From NCBI GenBank assembly GCA_949752735.1, contig OX457042.1:29162616-29226615 (forward strand): DNA of 64,000 nucleotides. The letters are read 5' to 3'. Source of the stretch: Lumbricus terrestris. Lineage: Eukaryota; Annelida; Clitellata; Crassiclitellata; Lumbricidae. This document shows positions 49,301-59,420 of this stretch, in pieces (position 1 is the first letter of the stretch; the number at the start of each line of letters is the position of its first letter). The notes beneath the pieces were generated by a model. That model worked only from the letters and a program-made list of their open reading frames with translations, made no database searches and was not told where the DNA came from. The position numbers and the translations under genes were made by a program.

Positions 49301-51908
49301 GCAGACTTTAATAGCTGCGTAGAGACCTTGGTCAAGTCCTTCACTTACAATTACTATTGCTCAACGAAATCAATGTTATTATTAAAATACATTTGTATTG
49401 TATTGTATGGTAGAGTAGAGAGTTGCAGGCACAGTGAATGTTTTCCAGACTGTTAGGGTTAGTGCCTTGAAGAAGCAGAGTAATATTGTTGTGGGCTTTT
49501 ATATAGGCATTTTAGTGATTAATGTGTTGCAGTAGGCCAATAGCTTTGACTCTGGTCAGATAGTTTATCTATAAGAGTTCTGGCTACACTCAAGTGTTTG
49601 CGCTTAATAACGATATAGTTTGAGTGGTGTAGTTTGCAGACATTAATTTTGTTAATTTGAAGGTTATGACTGAAGACATTCCAGGTTGAATTATGTTAAG
49701 AGCTTAGATATTTTTGACATCTGTTTGTACTTGTCTTCTTCTATGCTGACTTTAATTAGCCCAGCCACCGGTTATAGCCTGCCAAATGGGGTAGGGTAGG
49801 GTGTTTGCTGCCTAGGGTGACCTTAGCTATGAACTGTATGTAGCTGTATTGTTATAGGTTATTTATATGGATATCCATGGACCAAGAATTTATGAGGCAT
49901 TGACATAAACATGGCTGCTGTTTAGGAGAGGGAGTCTGTGGTTTCTGTAAAGCTCTAGAGTTCACTAGCCTTTAGAGGTTTGTGGTGGGTGGAGTTTGGT
50001 GATTGTGGTGGGTGGGGGATGTCCGTGTGTGGGGTGATTTGCTGTGGTCAGCTGATGGATGGGTTTATGATTTGGTGATAAGTAATGCAATGTAATTTGT
50101 AGCTTGCCATGCTCAGTAATCATTGTGTAGCACTTCCAGTGCAAGCACTTCAGAGAAGAAATTCATTTTGAGAAAAGACAGAGATTTTGGAACAGAACAC
50201 GTAAGTGTGGCAGTTGGTTGTTCTGGTTCGATTTGGGGATTGGTGTGGAATTTAGCTATATGGTAGATTGGTTGTATGTATTTATGTATATGGGCATTTA
50301 TATAGCGCCTTACAATAACCTCACGAGGGCGGTTGGAGAGAGGTAATATTGGTTTCTGGAGTGGGGTTTGCTGTGGTGGGTTAGTGTGGAATTTTTGCTC
50401 TGGTCGTGATTGGCTCTAGCTGCAGAGGTTTGGTTGTTCCTTGTGTTATGATTTAATTGCCTCGTTAGTTCTGCTGGCTGGACTGCTTTGTTAATTGGCC
50501 CAATTATCTACAGAATCCGGGAATGATTTGAGGGAGTAGGCATCATGTGATATGATCAAGTTATTCAGTTAAATTTCCATGGGGCTGGTGGAGAATTTTT
50601 GGCATTTAGTGGCATGGCAGTCTTGCTCAAAATATGCATAAATGTTTACAAGTGTGATTTGACTCGACTTGCAATCTCCGTTTTTCTTAAAACTTTTCGA
50701 CACAAGCTGTTTTCATTTCCTATTAGCCCAAACTTTTTGGTAACATTTGTCCTTACGTGCTGTAGGGCATCAGTTGACAGTTGTTTCTGAAGAGAACAAG
50801 TTCTGATATCACCATCTTAGTATGCAACTGGCTTTATCTAATCTTGGGACTTTGTTAGCTGCGTTATAACTATACCTGATCTAACGTGGAAACTTATGTA
50901 TTGTCGTTACTGTAATACACAAGGTATTCGCACCTCAATAATAAAGATAATCGTTGGTTGTCTGCTTAGCATGACCTTTTCCTATATTCATTATTCTCTC
51001 AAGCCATTTTTGTTATTGCAATCTTTTGATGTATCTAATCTAATCTGAAGTTGAAGCTTCTGTTGCACCCGTTTTTATACTGTACAGTTGTACAGAGAAT
51101 CTGTTGGTGTGAGTCAGTACAGGTTTGCTATTACCAGCTGTGTAATATTTGAATCATTTGGCCCAAACTATCAGTTGTAGTACTGCGAAGACACTTTTGC
51201 ATTGCTTTGTTTTGGTGTGCTTTAGCTATTGTACATAATTCCATCCTTGCCTACCTTCCAAGGTTCATGATGCAATAGTTTCAGACCTTCCTATATTGCA
51301 CCGCACAAAATATTGAGACCTCCTATATTGCACCGCACAAAATATTTGCCGATCTGTGGGAAGTTCTCTTGTATAGTATTGTTTGAGGAACAATGGATTG
51401 GCTCCCCATCTAGGAGACACAGAATTTCATGATTCTCCTCCTGGAATGGCATCATTGGTCAATGGTCAGGGCTTTGCCAATGTATATGTATGCTTTGGTC
51501 TTGACTCTTGAGTCAACCGGTTTGGGAAGTTTTGCTCTGCTGCTTGTGGAGGTAGGCCTGCAGTTGTTTGGTTTCTGTATATCAGCGTGAGCCCATAGTA
51601 TCCCCTTGTTTTTTTTAACCATCCACTTGTCAGGCAAGTCTCCCACTGTGCATACATGCTGTTGTGTTCCGCTCTGTTGAGAAAACACTTTCAAGCTGTC
51701 TAAAGGCACATTTGTTAGATCAGTTAGATAACCATGCATACAACACTTGTGGATACTTATAAACTGCTATATCAAGTGTCTTCATACACAGGCTGATGCC
51801 TACATACAATGGCATACATACATTCATGATATACTGCAAATGGTGTGTATTAATATGTATGTGTTCACCACAGATTGCTGCATGAATAAAAATGTTTTTT
51901 TCGTTTAA

Positions 51909-51969
<61 letters not shown>

Positions 51970-54900
51970 CACAACCCTAATTAGATGGATCCATACATAA
52001 CAATTTATATGTATAGGGGAAAACTGATTGAATTCGGCTTGTAAATGTGATTTTGTTTAGCTGTGCACTAAGTTAATATGACTGTCCAAGGTAGCAATGT
52101 GATTTATGATGGATGTACACTTGTATGGCAGCAGGGTATTCATGACATTGTTGTTGTATCTCATTTGTATGTTGTGTGCGTATGCACAGTTTGCACACAT
52201 GGGAAATTGGGAATATCAGTCAGCATTTAAAGGTTGAAAATTATTGTGTGAATGCTGAAATGCAGATGTCTGCCAAGTTCATGTCTACATACATATGTTT
52301 GTGGTAAAGTGTATGGCTATGTACATGCTTTTGTAAGAGTGTATGGCTCTTTTTATGCAGTGTATGCATGCATGTTTAATAATAATAATAATAATATGAT
52401 TTAGAGTGCCTTAGCTCGACCGAGGCAGAAGGAAAGGGTGCTGTACACGAGTTAAAATGCAAAGATAAATCAGCAGCTCAAAATATGTGACTGCCTGCAG
52501 CCACCGTTGGCACAGTAGTTTGTGCAAGTGTTTGGCTCTGTTTAAGTTGGTTTATGCACTATGCGTGCATGTTTGTATATGAGTGTTGTCTTTGTTTTTG
52601 TAGGTTTGTACATATTTGTTTAAAAGTGTATGTTAATATGTTTTTGTGATGTGCCCCTCAGTGCATGTACTGTATGTTATACATGAAGTATGTTTGCTTC
52701 TTCTTATACTCCACTTTTGTTCAAGTACAATACTATGAATGACAAATTGTACAAACTGTACTTATAAAGCAATAATGTCCATTCACACACTTTGGTGTCT
52801 ATGTGTGTTTATGTAGACAGTGACCATTGTCTGGATTACTAGGTTGTCCTAGATTCTCACCCATTGGTTAGTGTGTGGTGATGACTCATTCTATTGAGTG
52901 AGCTCTTTGTGTTTGTCTGGTTGTCTATGGATATAACTTTCTCTGTCTTTCAGTCTGTTTGTCTGTCTCTTTTGTCTGCCTTATTTTTTTGTCTGCCTGT
53001 CTGACTGCCTACCATTTATCAGTCTGTGTATTTATGACTGTGTCTGGGTATCTGCCAACTAGTTGGGAAGAAGGCAGATCCCTTCTTGAGGGGAACACTC
53101 CTGGCTGATGGCCATGGTTGTGCCCTGTGTTGGATGGGGGGGGTGAGGTTAGTCATCACCTTTCCTGGACTGACTGTTGGAGTGACTGACTGTTTATTTC
53201 ACCTTGGAGACGAAATTGTCAGTTGATGCTGTTTGGGCATTGACTGCCTTAATTGAATGGACTAATTAGGTCAATTAAGCACATTTAATTTACTTTAGCC
53301 ATTTAGGCAGGAGGTGGGGAACTTGACTGAATAAGAGTATTTTACCAAAGCCAAATTTTCCAAGGGAGTCCGGACAAATTTTACCATATTTTTTTATCGA
53401 TGATTTGTAATCATAGCTAAGCCATCCAACCTTTCTGAATTGCTATTCTGTTCAAGCTGAGTGCAGAACACTAGCTCACAAATTTTATGAATGGTGTGTT
53501 GCATCAGAGCCTTCAGAGGGCTTATTGCACTGCTGCCTGCCATAATGGTGGTCCTCTGAAGTTTTCCCATCTATATGGGACTCTCTAAACGGGCTTCTTG
53601 TGCCCCAAGCAGCCGTTTCTGATGTACAGTGTTGCCATTGGAGTAACTCCTTCATACCTTAGGACCTTCTGTACCTTGGCCCCTAATCCCCAGTGGCTCC
53701 AGTTGGCCTACCTGTTTTTCCCCATATAAGTGAGGTCACTGGTCAAGATTGAAAAGTCTGTGCTAGTTGGAACAACTTTCTAGGGGAACTGTGACTTGAA
53801 CTACAAGTTCTTCTGTTTTGGAAACGCCTAAGTCCATTCGTGTTAGTTGCTAGCAATGGCTGGATCGTGAGTTCCTCAGGATCATTAAGTGGCACTTTTG
53901 CAAATTTATTCTTACATGTAACTTTTTATTATTAGTGTGTTGTGGTTACAGAATTGCTTTCAGTGTGATCACCAAACAAGCTAGTGCTTCTAATGTTTTG
54001 TCTTGTGTTGATTGTCTCTTCAGGCAGAAAATGAATTGGCGGCATTGAGTCGAAAGTTGGGACTTATTGAGAATGATTTCGAAGAGAACCAGTCACGACT
54101 AAGGACGGCCACTGAAAAGCTGGTTGAGCTCGGCAAGGTTGCTGATGAAAGCGAGCGGTAATTGAAGCAATATTTCTAACAAGCCAGATTTTGTAAGATG
54201 AAGATGTGATGTAATTTCAGATGGTGTATGATCAGGTCAGATTAAATAAGTTGATTTAATAATGTAGTGTTTAAGAGTATGTTATCAATGTGAGCTGAAG
54301 TGTTAGGTTATATAAGAAGAGACGTTAATTAGTCATTATTTTTAAAGCATTTTTGCATGCACCTATACATCCTTTGTTTGTTTGTTTGTTTGTATGTGCA
54401 CTTGTTATAGCGCCCCTTCAAGCTCTCACTACTCAGAGGCGCTCCCGAATGCAGAGCGGACACTGCATCGAAGTTTCACGCCGAAGTGCTGAGCAATTGC
54501 GAGTGAAGGACTTGTCCAAGGTCCTTACGCGGCGAGGTGGATTCGAACCTCGAACCTTCCGGCTTCAAGGCAACGACGCCACCACTACACCACCGCGCCC
54601 TAGTTGTTCATCTAGTGATGCTCCTGTTTCTAAGCAAAGACTGACCGCATGGTGTTTGACTTTTGCAGGGGTCGTAAGGCCCTTGAGAACAGACAGAACC
54701 TCGATGATGACCGAATCACAACCCTCGAGAGGATGGTCAAGGATTCGACGACATCAGCTGAAGAAGCGGAACGCAAATATGAAGAGGTAGGAACGCGGAA
54801 GATGATTCTTAGCTGGACCAATTTAAATTCTGTGTCTGATCCAATAACTTCTAAAGTGCCATTATGGGCATTGTATCAGAAACCCAACCTGGAAACAAGA

Positions 54901-57900
54901 TGACAGACTGCGGAGATTAAGAATGTGAAATTTAAGTTGTGTATGCGCTGTATAAGTGTGAGTCTTCTCTTCAAAATTATATCCAGTGGATGTTCTCGTC
55001 ACTGTGAACTTGACTCAAACCATCTGACACGCGCATTCTTTCATCTCAGACGTAGGAAAACCTCTTTCTCTTCTAAATCAACTTCTGATGGATGGACTTC
55101 GTGATAGATTCACTTTCTGCACGATTCATGCCTAATGCTTGCTTCACTTTACCTTCTTAAAACCCCAGAGTCATGTGAAATTCTATCTCCACCGAGGATT
55201 CTGGAGATCAGCATTTGCCATTGTTGATCGTCCACCCTGTCTTTCACTTTCGAACTCTTAACAGAATTCAAGTCACTTGAGGTCCTGGTCTCTTCTCCTT
55301 ATAAATGGATTTATTAATGTTTGCTATATCAACACGTACATGGTGACTCTTATCCATTCTTCACTCTGGACAATGCTTCACACTCAACAATGCTTCAGAA
55401 ATTTCAAGTGTTTGGGTATCATATCAGCCTTTCACCTTTCACCATGCATCTTGCTTCCAACTGATAGTTTTGGTCATACAGTCCCTACACTTGATCTACT
55501 TAAATACGTGTGCTCACGTCAGCTGAAGCTTCACTTCAAGTGACAGTAAAATAAAATATGGTTTTTGAGTCAAATGCTTGATTAATATGTATGCACTATA
55601 CAAGTTTATTTAACTTGCATACATGGAACATGTTTTATGTCTTTTGTCACAGGTTGCGCGCAAGCTTCAGTTGTGTACGAGCGAACTTGACAAAGCCGAA
55701 GATAGGGCAGACACTGCAGAAATGTAGGTTTATTTTGTTTTTCCCTACGTAGTAATTCTGTGGGTTTTTAAAAAGATAGTGTTTTTGCAACCCCAAAAGG
55801 AAATCCGTAATTGATATTATGTAATTTATAATTTATATTTGGCTCCCTATGTTTTCTTTTATAACTTGAGTTCCAACCTTATTGGTTTCAAACATAAATT
55901 GCAGTTTAGGTACAAATTTGGTGCATTTACAAGCAATGGTTAGGTCTGTATGTATCAGAACAGACATTAAATAAGGTTCAGATAGTCTGAAACATGTATA
56001 AATTTATTCTGCATTGATTAGTGTTTTCTGTTTTGGTTTGTGAATGGTGTGATGTTGTCGTTGTGCATTACAGGAAGGTGAAGACTTTGGACACGGAACT
56101 ACACATCGTGACAAATACTCTGAAATCTCTCGAACTGAACGAATCCAAGGTACAGGAAATGCATTGTAGATTTATTGGAGATAAGGGTCACAAGCCTGAC
56201 TGTTTGAGTATTGTATTGTATTTAAACATTTATAAAGCGCCTCTAGTAGGGTGAACCGTTCAGAGGTGCTCCCAGTGCGCAAGGCCCCGCGAGAAGAAGC
56301 AGGTTTTGAGAAGAGACAGAGTAGAGGAGAGACTGACAGACAGAAGTGTAGAGCGAACAGAAGGAGAAAGAGCATTCCAGAGAGAAGGACTAATTGAGAC
56401 AAAAGATCGAGACTGAGCCATAGCAGTTCTAGACCGAGGAACCAATAGGTCAAGTCTGTTGGATGAGCGAAGCGGACAATGGGAGGAAGCTAAGTGAGGA
56501 CGAAGTAAAACATTAGTCAGATATTTTGGGGCAAGATATTTTGAGTACTTGTAAATGATGCTGAGTGAACTGGCTATGATCTCACTATATCTCTTAGAAG
56601 GAATTATGATAATTCATTCTGAGAATTTTTATAGCGCATCTTCAAGATAATTACTCAGAGGCACTCCCTGCGCTGGCCTATATTAGGTGCTTTATGCGCA
56701 AATTGGCTCAATTTCTGTTTTTCCAACTTCTGCTGAGTCATGTTCTTGGTAGCTGTGAAAATTAGTTTTTCTGTCTTTTTTGGTTAATTTGGGTTAATGA
56801 TTGTTCAATTTTGTGAGTGAATTACTTTCCTGCTTTCTGCTGGAGAGTGTGTGACGTTTCTTGAGCACCAGCAGACATTTGAAATGTTTTTGGACTAATT
56901 TGTAATATTTTAAGCCAATTTTGAGCAATTTTTTAACGGTTAGGTGCTTCTTTGTTTACAAACAGGCATCGCAGCGTGAAGATTCCTACGAGGGCACCAT
57001 CAAAGATTTGTCGGCTCGTCTAAAGGATGTAAGTTCTCGTTTGCATTCCAACATGACCATAATTGTCTGAGAGGACTAGCTATCATAGAGCGCCGACGCA
57101 TCGATAAAGAGTGCTTGCCTCCGATAAGAAATATGTAGAGACACATTTAAAATATTTTGCTAGGGGTCACTAGGAGATTAAAGTTAATATATTAATCAAA
57201 GTCTAAAATTTGCTATTATGACTCCAAGAGTGATAATTATTTCTCTGCTTACTGTGGCGCACACTGGCGAATTTGTTAGTAACGAGTCCACTGTTCAGGA
57301 AAAGGTATCTGTCATAAATTTGGACATGAAAAGTACGTATTGAATTCTGTATTAATCTTAAAAAGAAATCCATTTCCATTGGTGTCACTGCTGTGCGGAT
57401 TAGGATAGTAAGTTAAATGTAGTGGGATGAATTAAATGCTTTACATAAATTTGTTCATTCGTTCTTTACCTAGATTTATTTAGCATACCTTCAAGGTTGC
57501 TGCTTGGAAGTACTCCTGACTCCACACTAGCTAATAGGAGCTTTTTCCATACTATTGTTGGACTCCAGAGAACCACTGCTTTGTAATATTGTGCTCAGTT
57601 CATGAATGGGGATTGAGGAGTTTGCCCTGTGGAGGAATGGAAGGCACAACATCCTGTGCCACCTTGGTGGAGCAACAGAGCTTTGTGTATGGGGTGGCAG
57701 AGGTGTGGCAACTAGGAGTCACTGCCACACCCAAGCAGCATTACTTGTAAACAGGTGTGTTTTAAATGTGTCATAATTTGGTTCCAAGTTAAGATAACAA
57801 TACTTGATTAAACGAAAGGCTTTGCTGTGTGTGTAACAGGCTGAAACCCGAGCATGTGAGGCAGAGCGTTCTGCAGGCAAGCTACAATCTGATGTCGACA

Positions 57901-58386
57901 GGCTAGAAGGTATCTTCATTCACATCTGTCTTTTTATACATCTGTCTTTTTATGTTGTATCCGTAAGTCATCATCCATCCCAGCATCATCTGTCTGTCTC
58001 GGTCTTCCTTTTTTCTTTTTCCCTCCAGTCTCCCTTCTGTGGTTCCTCTCAGGAGGGAGCCTCCTCTTAATATGTGTCCAATCCAGTTCTTTTGCCTTTC
58101 TCTTAAAGTTGTCATCAGTGATCTATTTCTCCTATTCTTTGCAGCACCTTCATTTGTCACTCGCTTCGCCCAGCTCACCTTTTCCATCCTTCTCCGTATA
58201 CACGTCTCGAAGGCTTCCAATCTCTTGCTGTCCTCCCTGTATGAAATTGATTAAGTGTATTCATTATTGCATTTATGACATTAGATGTGATGCTGTGTTG
58301 CAGAGGAGGTTCAGCAGCAGAAGGCAAGGAACAAGGTCCTGGAGCAGGAGATGGAATCTGCCTTCCAAGAAATCCAGAATATGTGA
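43238..58386 (+). CDS. TPM: Tropomyosin, short form (8 coding exons, 251 aa)
   Basis: Exons: 43238-43378, 54024-54157, 54669-54786, 55653-55723, 56074-56149, 56966-57028, 57840-57909, 58304-58386; all phases agree. The protein is an uninterrupted heptad coiled coil that lies along actin filaments and tunes myosin and actin-binding protein access. Exon borders correspond to vertebrate exons 1b, 3, 4, 5, 6, 7, 8 and 9, and conserved strings are retained (KLVELGKVADESER, AEEAERKYEE, VARKL, AETRA). The length, 251 residues, fits the 247-248 of short (non-muscle type) isoforms rather than 284. The N-terminus carries an unusual Ser/Gly/Ala extension before the coil. Sequence identity to canonical tropomyosins is low by eye, so this may be a divergent paralogue. 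No long-form exon 1a or exon 2 is seen here. Confidence 0.93.
43660..43700. repeat. 20-bp direct duplication
   Basis: TCTGAATCCCATTTCCTATA occurs twice in a row in tropomyosin intron 1. Confidence 0.9.
44230..44510 (+). mobile_element. LINE 3' end fragment, plus orientation
   Basis: GTCTGCCGATCGACTTGATC (NRLDLL-like), a WNDVLALS-like string, then GAGCGCCCACTGAGAGTGCC and AGAGGCGTTTTATAAATTCT with an ATACAATACAACG end. Tropomyosin intron 1. Confidence 0.75.
45424..45643 (+). mobile_element. tRNA-derived SINE (family 1), tropomyosin intron 1
   Basis: Box-A-like TGGTGTAGTGGTGGG, a decayed box B (GTTCAAATACACC) and tail GGGAGCGCCTCTGAGTGGAG ... GATGCTATGG, AAATAAATA end. Confidence 0.85.
45804..48081 (+). 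mobile_element. Complete hAT-like DNA transposon (2262 bp)
   Basis: Perfect 8-bp duplications CTGTGCAT flank the element (45804-45811 and 48074-48081). It starts TAGGGATATGAC at 45812 and ends with the exact inverse at 48073. A second, perfect 30-bp inverted repeat, beginning AGTGTCAACTC and ending GTCACCCACC, lies subterminally (45908-45937 and 47959-47988). The single transposase frame is intact. Located in tropomyosin intron 1 in sense orientation. Confidence 0.95.
46091..47866 (+). CDS. hAT-like DDE transposase (591 aa, intact)
   Basis: The cut-and-paste transposase of the surrounding element. An N-terminal basic region (about 1-120) with predicted helices (KERVLIIAEEVKNLWRKL) may bind DNA, but no C2H2/BED zinc finger is visible. 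An acidic Ser/Glu linker spans about 180-215. The RNase H-like core has candidate catalytic Asp in LHFDGK (about 281) and in IISDTTSANTG (about 340), a CQHHVLDT motif (about 377), and a W motif NARWNSRAI (about 475) as in hAT proteins. The third acidic residue may be in CAERAIK (about 560). The hATC dimerisation motif at the C-terminus is not recognisable. Both inverted repeats flank it and there is no stop or frameshift, so activity is plausible. Exact family is unassigned. Confidence 0.85.
   Translation: MSKKAPSATERNKKVWSSNLVQFQKAKNSRKHNTVSSLDTMSKMPMELHILNRFKTLASTLKGKKERVLIIAEEVKNLWRKLNFPIQQGKSSVERKIENVIKKYEKHCRRPGNQVFTSLFNVTDENGEWFCREDREFYDLQTSTKGKVGYCTLKTDTKGLHPRKLQLIKLKVSQDTNVELSSEEEEESCGTEEEKQDSSSAYEDLDAPTTSKRQRTDSAVQLVTSAKLSTRKAHTVCKTLAKSGISLPTPSQSGVYKATMKAGEQLKQHYKETLRNENWSLHFDGKRIKKREYQVVVLKNENREVKLSVLELINGKGETIFNGIKTVLDEYELWPAIKIIISDTTSANTGKSIGAVTRLQNHFVRLGLQKPLYIGCQHHVLDTILKHVMDDCFDGATTSPNLSYWFITKVTEEYEQLKASFDNSGNALKKVEQIDWRDDMAFLHHLIACYKDFKSTGSFPMVEFKTLPNISNARWNSRAIFALLAYILIPQFQQSPEGQSACDFICGTWSDIWFSGQYYNPDNFDNLAEVCQNHSKALKSLRNFWSVEPTPIPTQRSNICAERAIKVMQDLLPLCKSIDKLSIKFLLSNEH
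48115..48200 (-). mobile_element. tRNA-like SINE head or tRNA pseudogene
   Basis: On the - strand GGTGCACGCTAGTATAGTGG has a box-A-like TAGTATAGTGGTTAG, and GGTTCAAATTC is a box B about 40 bases later. No acceptor-stem closure was verified. It lies about 35 bases from the hAT-like element. Confidence 0.55.
48216..54023. other. Tropomyosin intron 1, 3' part
   Basis: No coding exon is recognised. It contains a weak tRNA-like element at about 49230-49345 (GAGGTTTGAGCCTCC box-B-like), a tail-hairpin variant at about 50280-50335, (AT)n at 51910-51967, and TGTATG-rich low-complexity sequence from 52 to 53 kb. Confidence 0.6.
51910..51967. repeat. (AT)n microsatellite
   Basis: About 28 uninterrupted AT units. 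Confidence 0.97.
54024..54157 (+). CDS. TPM: Tropomyosin exon 2 (equivalent of vertebrate exon 3)
   Basis: Encodes AENELAALSRKLGLIENDFE and the hallmark ATEKLVELGKVADESER, aligning with ATALQKLEEAEKAADESER. Acceptor CTTCAG, donor CG|GTAATT. Confidence 0.95.
54391..54600 (-). mobile_element. tRNA-derived SINE (family 1), tropomyosin intron 2
   Basis: The - strand starts GGGCGCGGTGGTGTAGTGG, has box B GGTTCGAATCC region and ends with the AGAGGCGCT tail plus a (CAAA)n run (TTTG on the plus strand, 54374-54391). Confidence 0.88.
54669..54786 (+). CDS. TPM: Tropomyosin exon 3 (equivalent of exon 4)
   Basis: Encodes GRKALENRQNLDDDRITTLE and TTSAEEAERKYEE, aligning with GMKVIESRAQKDEEKM...AEDADRKYEE. 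Acceptor TTGCAG, donor GAG|GTAGGA. Confidence 0.96.
54787..55652. other. Tropomyosin intron 3
   Basis: No gene is seen. FFHLRRR-like and SCEILSPP-like short matches on the plus strand could be a decayed LINE, but too weak to call. Confidence 0.5.
55653..55723 (+). CDS. TPM: Tropomyosin exon 4 (equivalent of exon 5)
   Basis: Encodes VARKLQLCTSELDKAEDRAD and TAEM, aligning with [20 protein letters not shown]. Acceptor TCACAG, donor AT|GTAGGT. Confidence 0.96.
56074..56149 (+). CDS. TPM: Tropomyosin exon 5 (equivalent of exon 6)
   Basis: Encodes KVKTLDTELHIVTNTLKSLE and LNESK, aligning with [20 protein letters not shown]. Acceptor TTACAG, donor AAG|GTACAG. Confidence 0.96.
56206..56540 (-). 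mobile_element. LINE 3' end fragment, very similar to the 8.2-kb copy
   Basis: Positions 56210-56535 repeat 8210-8535 with few differences, including the pentamer end, the hairpin tail and the C-terminal LLVPRSRTAMAQSRSF coding. It breaks off at about 56540. This is a short, recent 5'-truncated insertion only about 60 bases after tropomyosin exon 5. Confidence 0.92.
56620..56690 (-). repeat. LINE/SINE tail fragment
   Basis: TTATAGCGCATCTTCAAG ... CTCAGAGGCACTCCCTGCGC, another copy of the hairpin tail. Confidence 0.65.
56966..57028 (+). CDS. TPM: Tropomyosin exon 6 (equivalent of exon 7)
   Basis: Encodes ASQREDSYEGTIKDLSARLK D, aligning with [21 protein letters not shown]. Acceptor AACAG, donor GAT|GTAAGT. 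Confidence 0.95.
57029..57839. other. Tropomyosin intron 6
   Basis: No gene or readable element is seen. A CTTCAAGGTTGCTGC / ACTCCTGACTCC patch at about 57485-57530 is vaguely tail-like. Confidence 0.5.
57840..57909 (+). CDS. TPM: Tropomyosin exon 7 (equivalent of exon 8)
   Basis: Encodes AETRACEAERSAGKLQSDVD and RLE, aligning with [20 protein letters not shown]. Acceptor TAACAG, donor G|GTATCT. Confidence 0.96.
57930..58235 (-). mobile_element. RTE-like LINE C-terminal fragment
   Basis: The - strand reads EAFETCIRRRMEKVSWAKRV, ERQKNWIGHILRGGSLLR and EGRLEGKRKK, the characteristic C-terminal segment of RTE-type endonuclease-reverse transcriptases. It fills most of tropomyosin intron 7 (394 bases) in antisense. 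Confidence 0.82.
58304..58386 (+). CDS. TPM: Tropomyosin exon 8 (equivalent of exon 9, stop)
   Basis: Encodes EEVQQQKARNKVLEQEMESA and FQEIQNM then TGA at 58384-58386. Its length equals vertebrate exon 9 coding, which ends in forms like LLDLNEM. The TGA is part of ATGTGAGT, a strong donor-like sequence. Confidence 0.93.
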
Positions 58387-59039
58387 GTGGGATATTCAAA
58401 TATATTCGTATGAATATTCAGGTAAACAAGTGGTCAGATACATGCAGGTATGCAGGTGACCATTCCAGGCTTTCTTGTAGATACTGTCCTTCTATCATTT
58501 ATTTGTATTCATGCATTCACTCTGTGATTGATTCTATAATATGCTGGATCTTCTGCAATACAATGATTCAATAATTTGGTTTCATGTCTGATGAGTAAAC
58601 TTGTGTAGCAACCTTGGGCAAGTCCTTTGTGCAATTAACGAGTTTGGATGTCTGATAAGTGTAACTGTTGAAATAAATGGCTACTCTTAGGACCCCCTCC
58701 ATGTTAAAGAGGACACTTAAAGATGTCTTAAAAGGATGCAATTTCTGTAGCACCATGCAGCCTACTGGTATGCCATGTTGTGATGTCAGGTTCGGTAGAT
58801 TATTTAATTGCTTTCAATTGAGACTTGAATTGCAATTTAGGTTTCTAGTTGCTTGTAGAGTACGTAAATATTTCAGTTTGCGGAAAGCATTTCAAAGTGT
58901 GACATTGGGGCACAATTTGTTAGCAATAGCAAGGGTTGTTTTCGTATATGATATTGATTTCAGTCTGTGTTTTGAACAGTATTTAAGATGAAATGCAACC
59001 TGGACATTTCAATCTTTGGGTTTCTTTCATTCATTTACT
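58387..59039 (+). other. Probable tropomyosin 3' UTR
   Basis: AT-rich, with GAAATAAATGG at about 58670 as a polyadenylation candidate. No further conserved exon. Confidence 0.45.
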
Positions 59040-59420
59040 CATTCATTCCAAAAATGTACATAGCACCCCCTTCTTGATGCTTTCTCAGAGATGCTTCCAA
59101 CCCAACCATGGCTAAAGAGAAAGGTCTTGAGCAACTGGTTAGAAAGCAGGCAAATTATTTTGGGGTAGTAAGTGAAGTGCAAGCGGGAGCCCATTCCAAG
59201 TGGAGGGGCCAAACAACTGAGAAGGCTCAATACTGTTCAACCCCGAAGAACGGGTCAAAGAGCGCAAAGCTCAATCGGAAGTTCTTTTTTTATCGAACTT
59301 CTATGAGGTGCCTTTTAGAACTTTAAGATTGAGAGTATACTGAAAGTGAGTGGGAACAAATGCAGCAGGTCATTAAAGTCTGTAAAGCTGCTCAACAGAA
59401 CAGCATCCATGGCTATCTAA
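59040..59420 (-). mobile_element. LINE 3' end fragment
   Basis: The - strand reads LSNQLLKTFLFSHGWVGSIS and ends in a decayed tail (CATAGCACCCCCTTCTTGATG ... TCAGAGATGCT). Same superfamily as the 8.2-kb LINE, another subfamily. Confidence 0.65.

Noticed and set aside
51720..51974. Frame with a Tyr-Ile repeat
   Set aside because: Translation of the (AT)n microsatellite.
54353..54790. 145-residue frame running into tropomyosin exon 3
   Set aside because: It is the antisense of a SINE joined out of frame to the exon.
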